NCBI GenBank assembly: GCA_027487355.1
Contig: JAIYDT010000248.1
Coordinates: 1-33,649, forward strand
Reading direction: 5' to 3'
DNA: 33,649 nucleotides
Source: Verrucomicrobiaceae bacterium
GTDB lineage: Bacteria; Verrucomicrobiota; Verrucomicrobiia; Verrucomicrobiales; Akkermansiaceae
Positions within the stretch are counted from its first letter, which is position 1. Each line of letters begins with the position of its first letter. This document shows positions 1-8,467 of the stretch, piece by piece. The notes under the pieces were generated by a model. That model worked only from the letters and a program-made list of their open reading frames with translations, ran no database searches and was not told where the DNA came from. The position numbers and the translations under genes were made by a program.

Positions 1-149
1 AGAATGCGCTCGAACATCCGGACCGCGCCGGAAAGCACGCCCACCACGCTAAGCATCGTTGCCACGCCGAGGGCGATTCCGGTCGCGCCGATGGCCGTGC
101 GCACGCGGTGGCGGCGCAGGTTGGTAAAGATCAATCGCCAGAGGGACAC
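1..149 (-). CDS. ABC transporter permease (MacB/FtsX-like), N-terminal fragment cut by the window edge
   Basis: Reverse strand from GTG at 149 reads MSLWRLIFTNLRRHRVRTAIGATGIALGVATMLSVVGVLSGAVRMFERI, a typical permease N-terminus (LRRHRVRTAIGATGIALGVA) with its first TM helix. Confidence 0.7.
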   Translation of the reverse strand, partial: MSLWRLIFTNLRRHRVRTAIGATGIALGVATMLSVVGVLSGAVRMFERI

Positions 150-154
150 GGGGG

Positions 155-187
155 AGATTCAAGATTTCAAGATTCAAGACTCAAGAC
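155..187. repeat. Imperfect heptanucleotide tandem repeat, TCAAGA(T/C) x4
   Basis: AGATTCAAGATTTCAAGATTCAAGACTCAAGAC; TCAAGA occurs at 159, 167, 174 and 181 (spacing 8, 7, 7). Confidence 0.7.
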
Positions 188-197
188 AAGATCCACC

Positions 198-1124
198 TTA
201 GACGGCGACGGTGTCTTCCTCAATGCCGGGCCACGGGGACGCGACCCTCATGAACGGAAGCATCCACCAGCGTTCGGGCGGACCAGGAAGCCGGCTCTGA
301 ACCCGGTCGCCGATGTCCTGCAAGCGTTGGAAACGCTGCGACGCCGCCGTTACTCCTTCCGCCAGAGCGAGGTTTGGCCGCCCCATGGCATCATCGCGAC
401 CGCTGGTCTTGCCGCTTTCATTTTGCAGGCAAAGCACATCCTTGAGATCATCCGCCGCCTGGTAGGCCAGTCCGCGCAGCAGCGCCAGACGGTCCAGCAA
501 ACGCACTTCGCGGTCCGTCCCACAGCCGATCAGCGCAGGCAGAACGACCGGCAACCTGAGCAGGGTTGCGGTCTTCATCGCCGCCACGTGGATGACTTCG
601 CTGACATCCTGGCCCTCACGCCAGCCACGCAGGTCATGGGCTTGTCCACCGACCAATCCGGCGAGTCCGAGGCAGGATTCCACGAGGTCTCCAGCCATCT
701 TCCGCCGGGCAGGCCGGACATTGCCGATCCCCTGCCAAAGCAATCCGTAGCCGCGATTGATCAAGGCCAAGGCAGCCAAGGTGGCCACTCCTTCTCCATG
801 AGCCACGTGGATGCAGGGAGAGCCACGGCGCGTGCGAGCATCGTCCATCGACGGCATGTCATCGAAAATCAAAGAAGCCGTGTGCAGGTATTCGATGCCG
901 CAGCCGATCGAGCGGGAACGGTCCTCAGGGAGGCCCATTTCGTTTCCAATGTGATAGGCCATCGTCGAGCGGACCAGCGAACCAGGACGCGCCAGAACGT
1001 CCCCGAGTGCTGCTGCGAGGCGGGGTTCCACCCGATCGAGACGGCCCATGCCGCCGCGAAAGGCCATCTTCATCACCGCCAGGCCGCAGGCAAAGCGGTG
1101 GTGCCACCAATGTTCAGGAGTCAT
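198..1124 (-). CDS. Polyprenyl (FPP/GGPP-type) synthase family protein
   Basis: First Asp-rich motif in YLHTASLIFDDMPSMDDARTRRG and second in YQAADDLKDVL; trans-isoprenyl diphosphate synthase hallmarks. Confidence 0.88.
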   Translation of the reverse strand: MTPEHWWHHRFACGLAVMKMAFRGGMGRLDRVEPRLAAALGDVLARPGSLVRSTMAYHIGNEMGLPEDRSRSIGCGIEYLHTASLIFDDMPSMDDARTRRGSPCIHVAHGEGVATLAALALINRGYGLLWQGIGNVRPARRKMAGDLVESCLGLAGLVGGQAHDLRGWREGQDVSEVIHVAAMKTATLLRLPVVLPALIGCGTDREVRLLDRLALLRGLAYQAADDLKDVLCLQNESGKTSGRDDAMGRPNLALAEGVTAASQRFQRLQDIGDRVQSRLPGPPERWWMLPFMRVASPWPGIEEDTVAV

Positions 1125-1149
1125 GATCCGGAAATTCGAATTCAGCGGA

Positions 1150-1704
1150 TCACTTGGCGTCGCCTTCGAGGTGGAAGGAAATCTTGAGCTTCGGATCGAC
1201 GGTCATGACCGCCATGTTGCGGATGATGGGCAGGCTGAAATCCTGATAGTCGATCCAGACCGCGCCATCAATCTTCACCCGGTCACCGGACTTCGAGGTG
1301 GTCAGTGGGAAGGCCACCGCCTTCGACATTCCGTGGAACTTCAGGTTGCCCTGGGCCCAGACCTTGCCGGCCGAGTCGGTCCAGGTCTTGGTCATTTCAA
1401 AGGAACCCTTCTGGTTCTTCGCATACTCCAGCCACTTCAGCATCTCGGCGTCGCGCTTGGCATCGTTCGTCTTGAGGTCGGAAAAGTCCCACTGCAACGT
1501 CGCGGAAGCCGGCACCAGCGAGGCAGGATCGCCGCTGACCTTGGCATCGAACTTCGACAGCGAGCCGCTGAAGCTGTGGCCGGTGGCGCTGGCGTCGACC
1601 TTGACCCAGCTATTCCGGGAATCGACTGCGAGATCCGCCGCCTGGGCGGAAAATGAGGCAAAGAGAGCCAGGAGGGAGAGACCTAGGAAAATCGTTGTTT
1701 TCAT
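1150..1704 (-). CDS. YceI family periplasmic protein
   Basis: MKTTIFLGLSLLALFASFSAQA signal peptide followed by DSRNSWVKVDASATGHSFSGSLSKFDAKV...LKFHGMSKAVAFPLT; YceI-like lipocalin fold pattern. Start trimmed from the 1773 ORF to the Met before the signal peptide. Confidence 0.8.
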   Translation of the reverse strand: MKTTIFLGLSLLALFASFSAQAADLAVDSRNSWVKVDASATGHSFSGSLSKFDAKVSGDPASLVPASATLQWDFSDLKTNDAKRDAEMLKWLEYAKNQKGSFEMTKTWTDSAGKVWAQGNLKFHGMSKAVAFPLTTSKSGDRVKIDGAVWIDYQDFSLPIIRNMAVMTVDPKLKISFHLEGDAK

Positions 1705-1795
1705 ATCGGATGAGTTTAGCGCTGGCGGAGCAGCTTTTGCTGGATAGATTCGTAACGGTTCGGTCAGAATCAATCAATCTTCCAACCATCCGATC

Positions 1796-2278
1796 ATGAA
1801 GCCATTCCAATCCGCCTTCCGTTTGCTCGCCCTCGCCGCCGTGTTCTGCTCCTCGATTGCCTTCGCAGAGCCCTATGCCGTCGGCTCGAAGGTCAGCCCG
1901 TTCTCCGCCAACGACCAGCACGGTGCGGCTTTCACCCTCGATGCCAAATCGACCCGCTACCTGCTGGTCAGCTTCGACATGGAGACTGGCAAGAAGGCCA
2001 ACGCCTCGCTCACCGGCCTCGGCGTGAACTACCTGCCCGACAAGAAAGCGGTTTATGTGGCCAACATTTTCGGCATGCCGGGGATCGGCCGCATGTTCGC
2101 GATCCCGAAGATGAAGGGTTACGCCCACCGCATCATCCTCGGCGACGATGCCAACCTCCTCACGCCTTATCCTCAGCAGCCAGCCAAGGTCACCGTCCTG
2201 AAACTTGATGACGGCAAAGTCAGCAAGGTTTCCTACTGGGATCCAGCGGCGGAAGGCGTCGATGGCTACTTGAAATGA
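1796..2278 (+). CDS. Exported hypothetical protein, possibly thioredoxin-like (YtfJ-like)
   Basis: Signal peptide MKPFQSAFRLLALAAVFCSSIAFA, then VGSKVSPFSANDQHGAAFTLDAKSTRYLLVSFD, resembling a redoxin/YtfJ N-terminus. Confidence 0.6.
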   Translation: MKPFQSAFRLLALAAVFCSSIAFAEPYAVGSKVSPFSANDQHGAAFTLDAKSTRYLLVSFDMETGKKANASLTGLGVNYLPDKKAVYVANIFGMPGIGRMFAIPKMKGYAHRIILGDDANLLTPYPQQPAKVTVLKLDDGKVSKVSYWDPAAEGVDGYLK

Positions 2279-2294
2279 ACCGTGGCGACGATTC

Positions 2295-2332
2295 CCAAGC
2301 GCCAGTCCCGCAGTGAAGGCCTTGGCGCTTGG
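2295..2332. terminator. Inverted repeat between convergent genes, possible bidirectional terminator
   Basis: CCAAGCGCCA (2295-2304) and TGGCGCTTGG (2323-2332), perfect 10-bp arms with an 18-nt loop; no clear T-tract. Confidence 0.45.
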
Positions 2333-2346
2333 AAACCCGCAAAGTC

Positions 2347-3528
2347 CTACGACGGAGCCTGACGGGAGAGCGCGTTCGACTGCTTCACGAAATCATCGCC
2401 ATCCCACTCGGCATCGCTCTTGACCATGCCGGCCCGCTCCTTGGCCGCCGCTTCCTCGGCCTTGCGGGCCAGCTGCATGCGGACGAGTTCGGCGTGGGTG
2501 GTGAAATACTGGAGACTGTGGCCCTTGAAGTCGTCGAGCGTCTCGAAGCCCTTGCTCTCCATGAACGACAGCAGCCCTTCGCAAAGATCCTTCACCATGC
2601 CGTAGCCGAACTTCATGACTCCGGTGCAGACCTGAATGGTATCCGCCCCAAGAAGGATGAACTGCGCTGCGTCGGCTCCGGTTTCCACACCGCCGATGCC
2701 CGAAAGCGTGCGACCGGGAAACTCCTTCCGAATCAGCGTGGCGATCTCCATCACCATGCGAAGGGCGATCGGCTTGACCGCCTTCGACGAGTAACCGCCG
2801 GGAGTGGAGTAGCCTTCGACGGTCGGCTCCGGACGCAGTGTTTCCAGATTCACGCCCATCACGCTGCGGATCGTGTTGATCGCACTGACCCCCTGGCACC
2901 CAGCCCGGAAAGCGGCAGCGGTCGGCTCCTCGATGTGCGTGACGTTCGGCGTCATCTTTGCCCACACCGGAATCTTCGCGACACCCATGACCCACTGACA
3001 AACCTCCTCAAGGATCGCCGGATTCTGGCCCATCGCCGCGCCCATCTTCCGCTCTGGCAGGCCGTGGGGGCAGGAAAAATTCAGTTCGAAGGCATCGACG
3101 CCCGCGTCCTGACATCGCTCGGTGATCTCGCACCAGGCGTCCTTGTTGAACTCCTCCATGATTGAGGCGATCAGGATGCCTTCGGGATGTTCGTCCTTCG
3201 CAGCCTTGAACTCATCGAGCCAGGTATCGAACGAGCGATCACTGATCAGCTCGATGTTTTCCCACCCGATCACCTCCTTGTTGTCGGCGGACATGAGTTT
3301 GGCATAGCGCGGACCAACGTTGACGACCTTGGAAGGATCGAGGCTCACCGTCTTCGCGATCACGCCGCCCCAGCCCTCCTTGAAGGCGCGCTTGATGACC
3401 TTCACATTGGTGCCTGGAGGTCCAGACCCGATCACGAAGGGGTTCAGGAAATTCAAGCCGTCAACGGTGGTTGCTAGAGTAGCCATAGGAAGAAGTGTGC
3501 GAGGAATCGTTTGGTTCTGAAAGCTCAA
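2347..3528 (-). CDS. preA: PreA-like NAD-dependent dihydropyrimidine dehydrogenase subunit (FMN domain only)
   Basis: LNPFVIGSGPPGTN, VIAKTVSLDPSKVVNVGPRYAKL, ELNFSCPHGLPERKMGAAMGQ and SGIGGVETGADAAQFILLGADTIQVCTGVM match PreA/DHOD-type proteins. The start could instead be MATLATT at 3483. Confidence 0.85.
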   Translation of the reverse strand: MSFQNQTIPRTLLPMATLATTVDGLNFLNPFVIGSGPPGTNVKVIKRAFKEGWGGVIAKTVSLDPSKVVNVGPRYAKLMSADNKEVIGWENIELISDRSFDTWLDEFKAAKDEHPEGILIASIMEEFNKDAWCEITERCQDAGVDAFELNFSCPHGLPERKMGAAMGQNPAILEEVCQWVMGVAKIPVWAKMTPNVTHIEEPTAAAFRAGCQGVSAINTIRSVMGVNLETLRPEPTVEGYSTPGGYSSKAVKPIALRMVMEIATLIRKEFPGRTLSGIGGVETGADAAQFILLGADTIQVCTGVMKFGYGMVKDLCEGLLSFMESKGFETLDDFKGHSLQYFTTHAELVRMQLARKAEEAAAKERAGMVKSDAEWDGDDFVKQSNALSRQAPS

Positions 3529-3576
3529 AGCATGCCTGAAGGGCTCGAAGGGGAAGGAAATCGCAAATTGCCGCTC

Positions 3577-3591
3577 GTGTGAAGTTCACAC
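3577..3591. promoter_or_regulatory. Perfect palindrome upstream of preA, candidate operator
   Basis: GTGTGAA-G-TTCACAC, 7-bp arms around one central base, in the AT-rich region upstream of the preA start. Confidence 0.4.
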
Positions 3592-3905
3592 AGAATCAGT
3601 TTATGAATCCTTTCCCGCGAAGCGCGAAAAGCTCCCTTACCGGAACAAATGCACAATTACTCTATCTTGAACGATCACAATTTGACAACTTTCACTTAAA
3701 ACAATAGGATTACATTACCTGAATCTCCTCCTCAAAGATTCAAGATAAGACCGAATGAAATGCGCTACATCTCGTTGGATGATCACGTTCGCAGTGTCAG
3801 AAATGCGGGTTAGGTTGGACCGAAGGACTACTCCCCCATCCTGAACTGGAACAACAGGCAACGATCCAGCCCGAACCTTCACTGAGGCGAGCACGACCAA
3901 AGACC

Positions 3906-4367
3906 TCAATTGGAGCCCTTGAGCATCCGCGCGGCCCGAAGTGCCCCCACTCCTCCGTGCAGCGCGTACACGTCCTTCGTCAGATCGAACTTGAGGATCT
4001 TCTGAACGACCTGGTGACTCAGTCCGCAGTTGCCTTCGCCACAATAAACAATGACGGCGGGCGGCCCCTCCATGAGATGATTCATGGCATCTTCCTCGAA
4101 CTTGAACGCGTCCTCAGCAGGATCGAGGCTCCAAAGGATCGATCCCGGCACGCCATCCGCCTGCCATTCCTTGCGGGTTCTCGCATCCACCCAAAGGACC
4201 TTGCCCTTCCATCTTGCCACGACCTGGTCGAGGCAGATTTCATGGGCCTTCAAGTTGGACGGATCGCAGGAGACACGGCGTTCCGGTGGACCGGAGATGC
4301 GGAAATGGATCGCAGAAGCGGTCAGGGAGATCCCGGTCAGGACCGCCAGTTGCCCGATCAGTCTCAT
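3906..4367 (-). CDS. Rhodanese-like domain protein with N-terminal membrane anchor/signal
   Basis: MRLIGQLAVLTGISLTASAIHF hydrophobic N-terminus; VLWVDARTRKEWQADGVPGSI and VIVYCGEGNCGLSHQVVQKI (active-site Cys loop). Start overlaps the upstream stop (ATGA). Confidence 0.82.
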   Translation of the reverse strand: MRLIGQLAVLTGISLTASAIHFRISGPPERRVSCDPSNLKAHEICLDQVVARWKGKVLWVDARTRKEWQADGVPGSILWSLDPAEDAFKFEEDAMNHLMEGPPAVIVYCGEGNCGLSHQVVQKILKFDLTKDVYALHGGVGALRAARMLKGSN

Positions 4368-5059
4368 GGCTGGGTCTTGGCCGCTTCCGAAGGCAGGGCG
4401 CGACGGATGCTGGCGAAGGCCTGCTTGACCTTGTGGCGCTCGATCTTGCAATCCGTATCAATCCTGAAAACGCCGAGCCCGGAAACCGAGCTGTCCTTTG
4501 GAGCGACCACCAGTTCATAGCTCAGGCCTTCCTTAAGGGTCTTGAGCTCCACGGTGAAATTGTCGTTCGAGTTTGAAACGGACCGGATGTTGACCTTCTC
4601 CTCGCCCTCGACGGTAATCTTGATGGTCTGAGGGCTTGGAGGCGCGCCGACATCCCATTTCACGGTCTTGGGTTCAATCTTGATGACTTCCGGAATGTGG
4701 GCCTTGACCAGCAGGGTGACCGAAGGGGTGCTCTCGGGATCCGCATCCAGCCAAATGGCGATCGACTTCTCGACATCCCCCGAGTAGTTGCTCATGTCGA
4801 ACTTCGCCCGGATCACCCCGGCCTCGCCCGGCTGATAGACCAGCTTGCCGCCAGCCACTCCGACCGCCATGCAGGCGCATCCGGCATCGTAACGCTTGAT
4901 CTCGACCGCCTTGCCCGTCTTGTTGGTGAAGGGAAAATCGGCGACGATTTCGGTGGCATCAGCCGGGGCATTGATCGCTTTGGTGGACTCCTGGAAGTCG
5001 AGCCCGGCGGCGGAAAGCGCGGCTGTGAGAATCGACCAGAGAAAGAGCGTGGTTTTCAT
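4364..5059 (-). CDS. DUF1573 domain-containing exported protein
   Basis: Signal peptide MKTTLFLWSILTAALSAAG; ADFPFTNKTGKAVEIKRYDAGCACMAV...YQPGEAGVIRAKFDMSNYSG is typical of DUF1573. Confidence 0.8.
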   Translation of the reverse strand: MKTTLFLWSILTAALSAAGLDFQESTKAINAPADATEIVADFPFTNKTGKAVEIKRYDAGCACMAVGVAGGKLVYQPGEAGVIRAKFDMSNYSGDVEKSIAIWLDADPESTPSVTLLVKAHIPEVIKIEPKTVKWDVGAPPSPQTIKITVEGEEKVNIRSVSNSNDNFTVELKTLKEGLSYELVVAPKDSSVSGLGVFRIDTDCKIERHKVKQAFASIRRALPSEAAKTQP

Positions 5060-5065
5060 GGGAAA

Positions 5066-5569
5066 CTAAGAGCGTGGTTTGCTGGCGGAGGCAAGGGAAA
5101 CGGAAATGATCAGCCGTCCGCCACGCCAAGCCGGGCCCAGCACATAAAGCGGACGCTCGGAGGAAAGCTCGGCATCGGTCTTGAGGATCTTCTTGCGGCT
5201 GAGCCAGAACTCCAGACCGAGCCTCGCGGAGGACTTGGAAGGACGGCTCTGGGCTTCGAAGCGCACCAGAACCTCGTCCGAGGCCCCCAGCGGCTGCGCC
5301 CAGTTCTCATAGCTGCGGTAGAGGGGCTTGGTGTCCACCCCGATTTCCCGGTAGTGGGCAAACTTCAGCCGGGCCTCGCTTTGGAGTCGTTCGGTGATTG
5401 CCTTGGAGACCGGCTTGGCTTTGTCACCCGCGGTGGCGACGTCCCCATCGGTCGCGTGAATCACCCGAACGACGATGGAACCCACGACCTCCTTGCCGGG
5501 GTCCGAGTCCTGTCCTCTGACCTGCAACACCAGAAGCAGTCCAAGGGCGCATCCGGCGAGAAATCTCAT
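5066..5569 (-). CDS. Exported hypothetical protein in the sigma-factor operon
   Basis: Signal peptide MRFLAGCALGLLLVLQVRG; no family recognised. Start overlaps the preceding stop by 4 nt (ATGA). Confidence 0.65.
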   Translation of the reverse strand: MRFLAGCALGLLLVLQVRGQDSDPGKEVVGSIVVRVIHATDGDVATAGDKAKPVSKAITERLQSEARLKFAHYREIGVDTKPLYRSYENWAQPLGASDEVLVRFEAQSRPSKSSARLGLEFWLSRKKILKTDAELSSERPLYVLGPAWRGGRLIISVSLASASKPRS

Positions 5570-6165
5570 TGGGTGACTTCCAAAACGGGCTTCTCCTGCT
5601 TGGCGGCGGTTGACTCCACTTCACTGTCGGAAGGGATGGCTGCCGTCTCGCGGAAGTCCAGGGCGTCCGAAAACGCGGGAACTCCATCGAGCACGATCAC
5701 CGTCGCATCCGCAGTCCGGCTGGCGAAATAATCCGCCCTCACCCCGGTCTCCGGGGTGTACACCACGGGTGATGAGCTGCTGACCTCTATGACTGAAGCA
5801 GGCGCAACCGTCATGCTCGTCCGGGTGCCCATCCAGAACGCCAGCGTCATGCCTGCAGCGGCGGCGGCCGGCATGAACCAGTTCGACCGCCACCAGGAAG
5901 CCCTCGACTCGACCGCCTTCACCGGAACCTTTTCCAATTCGGAAATGGCCGCTGAAATCCGGCTGTTGAAGAACTCCGGATAAGGGGGCTCCTCCACGTG
6001 TGGGAGTGCCGAAGAAATCATCTGCCGCCAGTCACGGACCGCCTGCCGGGCCGCGAGCTGATCCGGCTGCGCAGCCGCCCATGCTTCCACGGACGCGAAG
6101 GCATCCCCTTCCAATTCATCGTCCAGCCACAGGGCCAGCGTTTCGTCATCGGGTTTCGTATTCAT
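5566..6165 (-). CDS. Anti-sigma-factor-like membrane protein
   Basis: N-terminal DDETLALWLDDELEGDAFASVEAWAAAQP, an anti-sigma-like acidic helical region, then TM segment WFMPAAAAAGMTLAFWMG; directly follows and overlaps the ECF sigma gene. Confidence 0.68.
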   Translation of the reverse strand: MNTKPDDETLALWLDDELEGDAFASVEAWAAAQPDQLAARQAVRDWRQMISSALPHVEEPPYPEFFNSRISAAISELEKVPVKAVESRASWWRSNWFMPAAAAAGMTLAFWMGTRTSMTVAPASVIEVSSSSPVVYTPETGVRADYFASRTADATVIVLDGVPAFSDALDFRETAAIPSDSEVESTAAKQEKPVLEVTQ

Positions 6166-6820
6166 CCTTGAGTAGGGCTTGGAGTTTCTGACGGGCGTAA
6201 AACAGACGGCTCATGACCGTGCCGATCGTGCACCCCATGGCGTCGGCGATTTCCTTATACGACAGACCCTGAACATCTTTCAAGATCACTGACTCACGAT
6301 GTTCAGCGGAAAGCTTGAAAAGCGCGGCTTGGATCTTCATCCGCAGCTCGCCGTGCTCCATCGATGTGTCGGGAGATTCCGCGCCCGAAGGGGCGGTCGA
6401 AGCCAGCGGGTCGATCTGATCACGGTCGAAGATCTCGTCGTTGAACTCACCCGCGCTGTCGATCTTCCGCTTGCGGGTCCAGTCATAGACGACGTTGTGG
6501 GCGATCCGGAACAACCAGGTCGAGAAGCGGGCCTTTGCCTCGAAGCGCGGCAACGCCTGCCACGCCTTCACGAAGACGTCCTGGGAAAGGTCCCAGGCGT
6601 CGGCTTCGTGGTGGATCATGTTGCGGACCATGGCAAAAATTCTTCCCCGGTGCCGGATCACGAGTTCGTCGTAGGCCCGAAGGTCGCCTTTCTGGGCCTG
6701 TTTGACGAGCTGTGCATCGTCATCCGGCTCCCCTTTGGCGCGGGACTCGACGGGCTCGGATGGCCCCGTCAGAGGATTCGACGGATCCGGGCGGACTTTA
6801 TTCATGGGAAAGACATCCAT
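6146..6820 (-). CDS. ECF-type RNA polymerase sigma factor (sigma-70 family)
   Basis: Region 2: DELVIRHRGRIFAMVRNMIHHEADAWDLSQDVFVKAWQALPRFEAKARFSTWLFRIAHNVVYDWTRKRK. Region 4: LSAEHRESVILKDVQGLSYKEIADAMGCTIGTVMSRLFYARQKLQALL. Confidence 0.93.
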   Translation of the reverse strand: MDVFPMNKVRPDPSNPLTGPSEPVESRAKGEPDDDAQLVKQAQKGDLRAYDELVIRHRGRIFAMVRNMIHHEADAWDLSQDVFVKAWQALPRFEAKARFSTWLFRIAHNVVYDWTRKRKIDSAGEFNDEIFDRDQIDPLASTAPSGAESPDTSMEHGELRMKIQAALFKLSAEHRESVILKDVQGLSYKEIADAMGCTIGTVMSRLFYARQKLQALLKDEYETR

Positions 6821-6920
6821 TTACAGCAACCTTGCCCGTCTTCGTGAACACCCGCCGCCAAAGGCGCTTTTTGAACCACGGCGGGCACGACATGGTTGGA
6901 ACGTGGCTTGTCTCGGGTTC

Positions 6921-8201
6921 TCAGGCAATGCCGATCTCAGAGGGTTCCGGGAAGTTTCCATGTCCAGGAATCCGTCGCGCCAATGAAGGGGTCGGATCTC
7001 CCCCACCCGCCTTGATCGCAGCAGCCACCCCGGCAGCCTGTCCAGTGGCGAAACAAGTGCCCATGACCCGGATCGAGGCCTGGGCCTCGTGGTCCACGGA
7101 AATGCAGCGGCCAGCGACGAAGAAATTGTCGTGATCGGGAATCCTCAGACAATCGAATGGAATCCCGGTCGGCCGATCCTCCACCGGAAACCGCCATTTC
7201 GGGCCGCGGGTGTTTTCACGAAGCTCCATCGGCCAGGTCGCCAGCCCGATCTCGTCCGCGAACCGCGTTCCTGCCTCGATCTGTGCTCCGGTCAAACACG
7301 CCCGTCCCACCCAGCGACGGCTCTCGCGGATGCCAGCACGCGCGGGCCATTGGGAAATGAACGCCGCCCTCCATTCCGGATCCATTTCCCGCAGGCAGGC
7401 CACCACTCCAGAGGCCACGCGACGTCCCTCGGCTTCCAGGGCACTGAGCCCTACGGGATCGAGCGGATCATAGATCGAACCACTTTCCTCACCCGCAAGA
7501 TCGAGCGTGCCGAACAGCTCACCGGGACGACCGGAGGGGCGGAAGGAAAGCCCGAGAGCCGCCTTGGAAAGAATGCCCGAGCGGATTCCCTCGACCAGCA
7601 TTCCTGCCAACTGAAGCCGACGCTCGTCAGGGAAAGATCTTACTCCCTGGATTCCGAAGACATAAGCTGGACGCTGGAGTCTTGGGGCGACCTCATGCGC
7701 CGCTCCGATCCACGGAGCCGTCACCGCATCCCCTGAGGCATCGATGATCACCGTGCTGAGTGTTTTTCCCAACGAACCACGGCAAGACCAGTCGATCTCC
7801 CATCGCCCTTCATTCTTCCGAACTCCAATGACTTCGGTGTGCCATTGGACCACGAGGGAAGACTCGGCCTTCACCAACTCGTCGGCGATCCGGACAAAAT
7901 CCGCCGGGTGCTGGGGCAACACGTCGAGCCGGCCCATCCTGATCGGCCCCAGCCCCGTGGTAGCGATCATCCGCTCCGCCATTTCGCTGGGAAAGCCGAG
8001 GTTCGCCAGCTCGGCACCAGGTCCGCTTTTCAGGAGATAGAGCCCGCAGAAGGTGTGCACCAGCGAGGCGGTTCCCATGCCGCCGAGAAAGCCCTGACGC
8101 TCGAGAAGCATCACCCGCGCGCCTTGACGCGCCGCCATGACGGCCGCAGCCAAGCCCGCACTGCCTCCGCCGATCACGGCCACATCGACGTCCCGGATCA
8201 T
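6921..8201 (-). CDS. FAD-dependent oxidoreductase (FAD_oxidored-like)
   Basis: DVAVIGGGSAGLAAAVMAARQGARVMLLERQGFLGGMGTASLV dinucleotide fold; C-terminal FFVAGRCISVDHEAQASIRVMGTCFATGQAAGVAAAIKA. Confidence 0.88.
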   Translation of the reverse strand: MIRDVDVAVIGGGSAGLAAAVMAARQGARVMLLERQGFLGGMGTASLVHTFCGLYLLKSGPGAELANLGFPSEMAERMIATTGLGPIRMGRLDVLPQHPADFVRIADELVKAESSLVVQWHTEVIGVRKNEGRWEIDWSCRGSLGKTLSTVIIDASGDAVTAPWIGAAHEVAPRLQRPAYVFGIQGVRSFPDERRLQLAGMLVEGIRSGILSKAALGLSFRPSGRPGELFGTLDLAGEESGSIYDPLDPVGLSALEAEGRRVASGVVACLREMDPEWRAAFISQWPARAGIRESRRWVGRACLTGAQIEAGTRFADEIGLATWPMELRENTRGPKWRFPVEDRPTGIPFDCLRIPDHDNFFVAGRCISVDHEAQASIRVMGTCFATGQAAGVAAAIKAGGGDPTPSLARRIPGHGNFPEPSEIGIA

Positions 8202-8446
8202 GCGCGGCGTTCGTCGATCAGGGCTGCGAGCGATTCCGCCGTGCCGAGATTGTCCTTTGTTAGATCGACTGCCTGCAATTGCGCCCCGAAGCGTTCCTCA
8301 GCTGCGACCACGAGCTGCATCACCGCCATGGAGTCGAGTCCGGCCAGGAAGAGATCATCCTGGACCGAGAACCCCTCTTCCAGCATCAGGATCTCCTCGC
8401 TCCGCAACCAGCCAATCACCTTGATGCCATCAACTTCCTCGCTCAT
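8198..8446 (-). CDS. Acyl carrier protein
   Basis: 82 aa with phosphopantetheine site LAGLDSMAVMQLVVAAEERFG. Confidence 0.83.
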   Translation of the reverse strand: MSEEVDGIKVIGWLRSEEILMLEEGFSVQDDLFLAGLDSMAVMQLVVAAEERFGAQLQAVDLTKDNLGTAESLAALIDERRA

Positions 8447-8467
8447 GAGAGACCAGACCCTGTGACT

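Noticed and set aside
108-1187. 359-aa plus-strand ORF
   Set aside because: Antisense to the polyprenyl synthase with DDMPSMDD motif; low-complexity translation.
3715-4044. 109-aa minus-strand ORF overlapping the rhodanese gene
   Set aside because: Different frame from the rhodanese and Arg/Ser-rich; no support as a gene.
6856-6872. CGCC-AAA-GGCG-CTTTTT plus-strand hairpin
   Set aside because: Only a 4-bp stem and no plus-strand gene ends there.
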